The translations under genes and the position numbers were made by a program. The notes beneath the pieces are model-generated. The model did no database searches, was not told the DNA's origin, and was given only the letters and a program-made list of their open reading frames with translations. From Aphanothece hegewaldii CCALA 016 (GTDB lineage Bacteria; Cyanobacteriota; Cyanobacteriia; Cyanobacteriales; Microcystaceae): a stretch of 53,904 nt of DNA. This document shows positions 51,866 to 53,904 of the stretch, piece by piece. The stretch is from NCBI RefSeq assembly GCF_003007785.1, contig NZ_PXOH01000030.1, positions 1 through 53,904 on the forward strand, read 5' to 3'. Each line of letters opens with the position of its first letter. The first letter of the stretch is position 1.

Positions 51866-52642
51866 TTGAATGTTCCAATTTCCCTAATTATTACGGTTTA
51901 TAACCGAGAACGTTATCTGGCCAAAGCCATTGAAAGTGTTTTAGCTCAAACCCTGACCGATTTTGAGTTGCTGATCCTAGATGATGGGTCAAGCGATCGC
52001 AGTGTCGAAATCGCTCGTCATTATGCAAAACAAGACAATCGCATAAAAGTCATCGTAGCACCCCATACAGGACGAGGACAGGCTCTCTGTAATGCGATCG
52101 CTCAGACGACGGGCCAATATTTAGGAATTGTCGATAGCGATGACTTACTGGCTCCCACCGCTTTAGCAGAAACTGCTTACTTATTAAATCAGCAGCCAGA
52201 CGTGGGAATGGTTTACACCGATTATTTAGTCATCGACGAAAAAGGGACAGTATTAGGATTAGGCAAACGCTGTCAGATTCCCTATTCTTCAATGCGGCTA
52301 TTAGTTGATTTTATGACGTTCCATTTCCGTTTAATTCGACGTTCGGCTTATAAACAGGTGGGCGGAGTCAATCCAGAATTTAAAGCCGCGCAGGATTATG
52401 ATTTATGCCTGCGTCTCGATGAAGTTACTAAAATCGCACATTTCAAAAAACCGCTTTATTATTATCGTACTCATCAAGACAATATTTCTCATCTCCTCCA
52501 ACTCGAACAAATTCAATTTACCCAAATGGCGATCGCTCAGGCTTTGCAAAGGCGCGGACTGTCTGAAAAGTTGGTTTTAGAAGTTGAAGTCCAAGCACAA
52601 TATCGATTACGCCCTCTAACAAGTGCCGCTAGGAACACTTAA
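51866..52642 (+). CDS. Family 2 glycosyltransferase
   Basis: Probable GT-A glycosyltransferase that transfers a sugar from a nucleotide donor, at the inner face of the membrane. The 258-residue product opens with NVPISLIITVYNRERYLAKA, has the LILDDGSSD nucleotide-binding motif at about 36-44 and the metal-binding VDSDD near 90, then the usual AAQDYDLCLRL acceptor motif near 174-184. The start is TTG 51866 with AAGGAG 7 bases upstream; the ATG at 51870 is in another frame. No membrane helix is visible. It is cargo unrelated to replication and lies beyond the IS, suggesting a different module of the plasmid. Confidence 0.82.
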   Translation: MNVPISLIITVYNRERYLAKAIESVLAQTLTDFELLILDDGSSDRSVEIARHYAKQDNRIKVIVAPHTGRGQALCNAIAQTTGQYLGIVDSDDLLAPTALAETAYLLNQQPDVGMVYTDYLVIDEKGTVLGLGKRCQIPYSSMRLLVDFMTFHFRLIRRSAYKQVGGVNPEFKAAQDYDLCLRLDEVTKIAHFKKPLYYYRTHQDNISHLLQLEQIQFTQMAIAQALQRRGLSEKLVLEVEVQAQYRLRPLTSAARNT

Positions 52643-52644
52643 AG

Positions 52645-53904
52645 TTAACTTGTGGCGATTACGGTTGCCTTACCGTTAAAGTTAATGTTGCCTTTAGCCT
52701 CAATCGAACCGAGCAAGGTTGAGTTGCCATTATAACTGAAGTTTCGTGCGGTTACAAAAGAGCCTCGACATTGAGAAGAACCATTAAAGTTAATTTCACC
52801 TTGTGCCACTACTCGCAAGTTGCTAGACGTATCAGTAGTGGTCGAGCCATTAAAAATAATACTGCCGTTGCTATTGGCATTAGCGAGTAAAGAAGACCCA
52901 CTAAAACGGGCATTGGAGTTCATTTGTATTGAACCCGAAGCAAACAGGGAAACATTGTTCGCTTGCACCCCAGACAGATTAATATTACCATTATTGGTCA
53001 CAAACATGACATTATTAAGGGTGTGTCCATTGCTGTTGAAGTTCAAATCGCCCTGCTCTATAATAATTACTAGATTACTCAAAGTCACATTGGCGGGAAC
53101 AATTAATCCCCCATTAATGACCCGTACAACAGTGGGTTGAGTCGCCGTGCCACCCCCTGGAAATCGATTTGTCCAATCAGATGCCGAGCTAAGTGGGTTA
53201 TTTTGAACATTAAAGGTGACGGTAGGAGTACCAGTGGGGACACGACGGGCGGTTTCTTGATTAATGATGCTGGTGTAACTGGGAACAACTACTGTTTGTG
53301 GTTCAATTACTTGGGGTGGTATAAGATTAGAGTAAAGGTTGGTGTTAGCATTAATGACATTGTAGCCAGGTGCGACAGTTACAGCACGGTCAATCAAGAC
53401 TAGCTTACCATTAGCATCACGAATCGGATTACCCTGTGCATCACGACGCACGGGCAAGGTAGGATTACCATTGATGGTAAAACCACGACCAGCATAGATG
53501 CGAGCATCATCATTAAGATTCAATGGGTCGCCGTCAAAGTCGCTACTACCGCTAATGGTTACTGTGCCTTCAGCTTTAATGGCAAACGGCAAGCTTGCTG
53601 GATCATTATCGATGATGGTTGCCACTCCTATTGTATCAGCGATCGTTGCATTAGTAGCATTAGTCAGATTGATGGAGAAGGTTTCGCTTGCTTCATGGCT
53701 TAGATCGGAGATAATAAGTACGGAAATGGTTTGGGATGTTTGACCGGGGTTAAAAGTTAGAATGCCGTTAGTAGCAGTGTAGTCATTAGGTGCAAGCGCC
53801 GTCCCATTTGCTGTACTATAATTAACAGTTACGGTCTGACCACTAGCCGCAGAAAGACTGACGGTAAAGGTGGCGGTTGTCATGCCGCTATTTCCCTCGG
53901 TTAA
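52645..53904 (-). CDS. Calx-beta surface protein, 5' end outside window
   Basis: The C-terminal part of a large surface or secreted protein. The frame is open to the last base: the codons before the ATG at 53883 read LTEGNSG, the usual start of a Calx-beta motif, so the gene continues beyond the window. Within the window are one Calx-beta repeat (TATFTVSLSAASGQTVTVNY ... ETFSINLTNAT ... VATIIDND) and then about 300 residues rich in Asn, Ser, Gly and Thr with short repeated phrases such as FNGSS, INFNG and NGNSTLLGS, typical of a beta-helix adhesin. A role in cell-surface attachment is likely from the family. It ends 2 bases from the end of the converging glycosyltransferase gene. Confidence 0.7.
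   Translation of the reverse strand, partial: LTEGNSGMTTATFTVSLSAASGQTVTVNYSTANGTALAPNDYTATNGILTFNPGQTSQTISVLIISDLSHEASETFSINLTNATNATIADTIGVATIIDNDPASLPFAIKAEGTVTISGSSDFDGDPLNLNDDARIYAGRGFTINGNPTLPVRRDAQGNPIRDANGKLVLIDRAVTVAPGYNVINANTNLYSNLIPPQVIEPQTVVVPSYTSIINQETARRVPTGTPTVTFNVQNNPLSSASDWTNRFPGGGTATQPTVVRVINGGLIVPANVTLSNLVIIIEQGDLNFNSNGHTLNNVMFVTNNGNINLSGVQANNVSLFASGSIQMNSNARFSGSSLLANANSNGSIIFNGSTTTDTSSNLRVVAQGEINFNGSSQCRGSFVTARNFSYNGNSTLLGSIEAKGNINFNGKATVIATS

Noticed and set aside
1..53904. tRNA, rRNA and CRISPR arrays
   Set aside because: I looked for the usual conserved stretches and for regularly spaced direct repeats and saw none.

Overview
The window looks like a piece of a large conjugative plasmid from a cyanobacterium. 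The octamer GCGATCGC and close variants recur, as expected for cyanobacterial HIP1 sites. There are no rRNA, tRNA, ribosomal or metabolic core genes. The gene content is transfer, partition, plasmid replication and defence. Both ends are cut: the VirB4-like gene runs in from the left and a Calx-beta surface protein runs out at the right.

Layout. Bases 1-13566 (+) are a compact type IV secretion operon: VirB4-like ATPase, VirB5/TrbJ-like, VirB6/TrbL-like, VirB8-like, VirB10-like and VirB9-like proteins, a repeat protein, a VirD4-type coupling ATPase, two unrecognised proteins and an AAA+ ATPase. Bases 14214-18875 (-) hold one large Mrr-nuclease/STAND-type NTPase that looks like an Avs-class antiviral sensor. 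Bases 19604-22061 (-) hold the mobilization genes (MobC-like, HUH-type relaxase) and a BRO-N protein. A hairpin near 22363-22381 is a candidate oriT. Bases 22701-26507 (+) are a partition-type operon (ParM-like actin, a ParR-sized protein, a ParA-like ATPase, a membrane protein, TraX).

From about 26.5 kb to 50 kb almost everything is on the minus strand. This block holds a 2111-residue protein with a DxDGD motif and flanking sequence resembling double-psi beta-barrel RNA polymerases. It also holds two SSB-type proteins, a ParB-like protein, clamp-loader subunits delta and delta-prime, a family A DNA polymerase with proofreading motifs, gamma/tau, and the beta clamp. It therefore carries most of a private replisome. 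I saw no replicative helicase or Pol III alpha subunit in the window. Near 36.5 kb sits a nuclease-fold gene with integron-cassette-like ends. Near 50.2-51.5 kb is a decayed ISL3-type insertion sequence with a perfect 8-bp target duplication. Beyond it lie a glycosyltransferase and the Calx-beta protein.

Most notable pattern. Six minus-strand genes, including both SSB genes, carry a perfect hairpin with a 3-nt loop, closed by a C-G pair on the mRNA strand, placed 26-32 nt before the start codon. If the candidate oriT is nicked as in MOBP systems, the plus strand would enter the recipient with this block leading. The hairpins would then lie on the transferred, template strand. This fits a hypothesis of single-stranded-DNA promoters, possibly read by the plasmid's own polymerase. 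That link is inference; the hairpins and the motifs are visible in the sequence.
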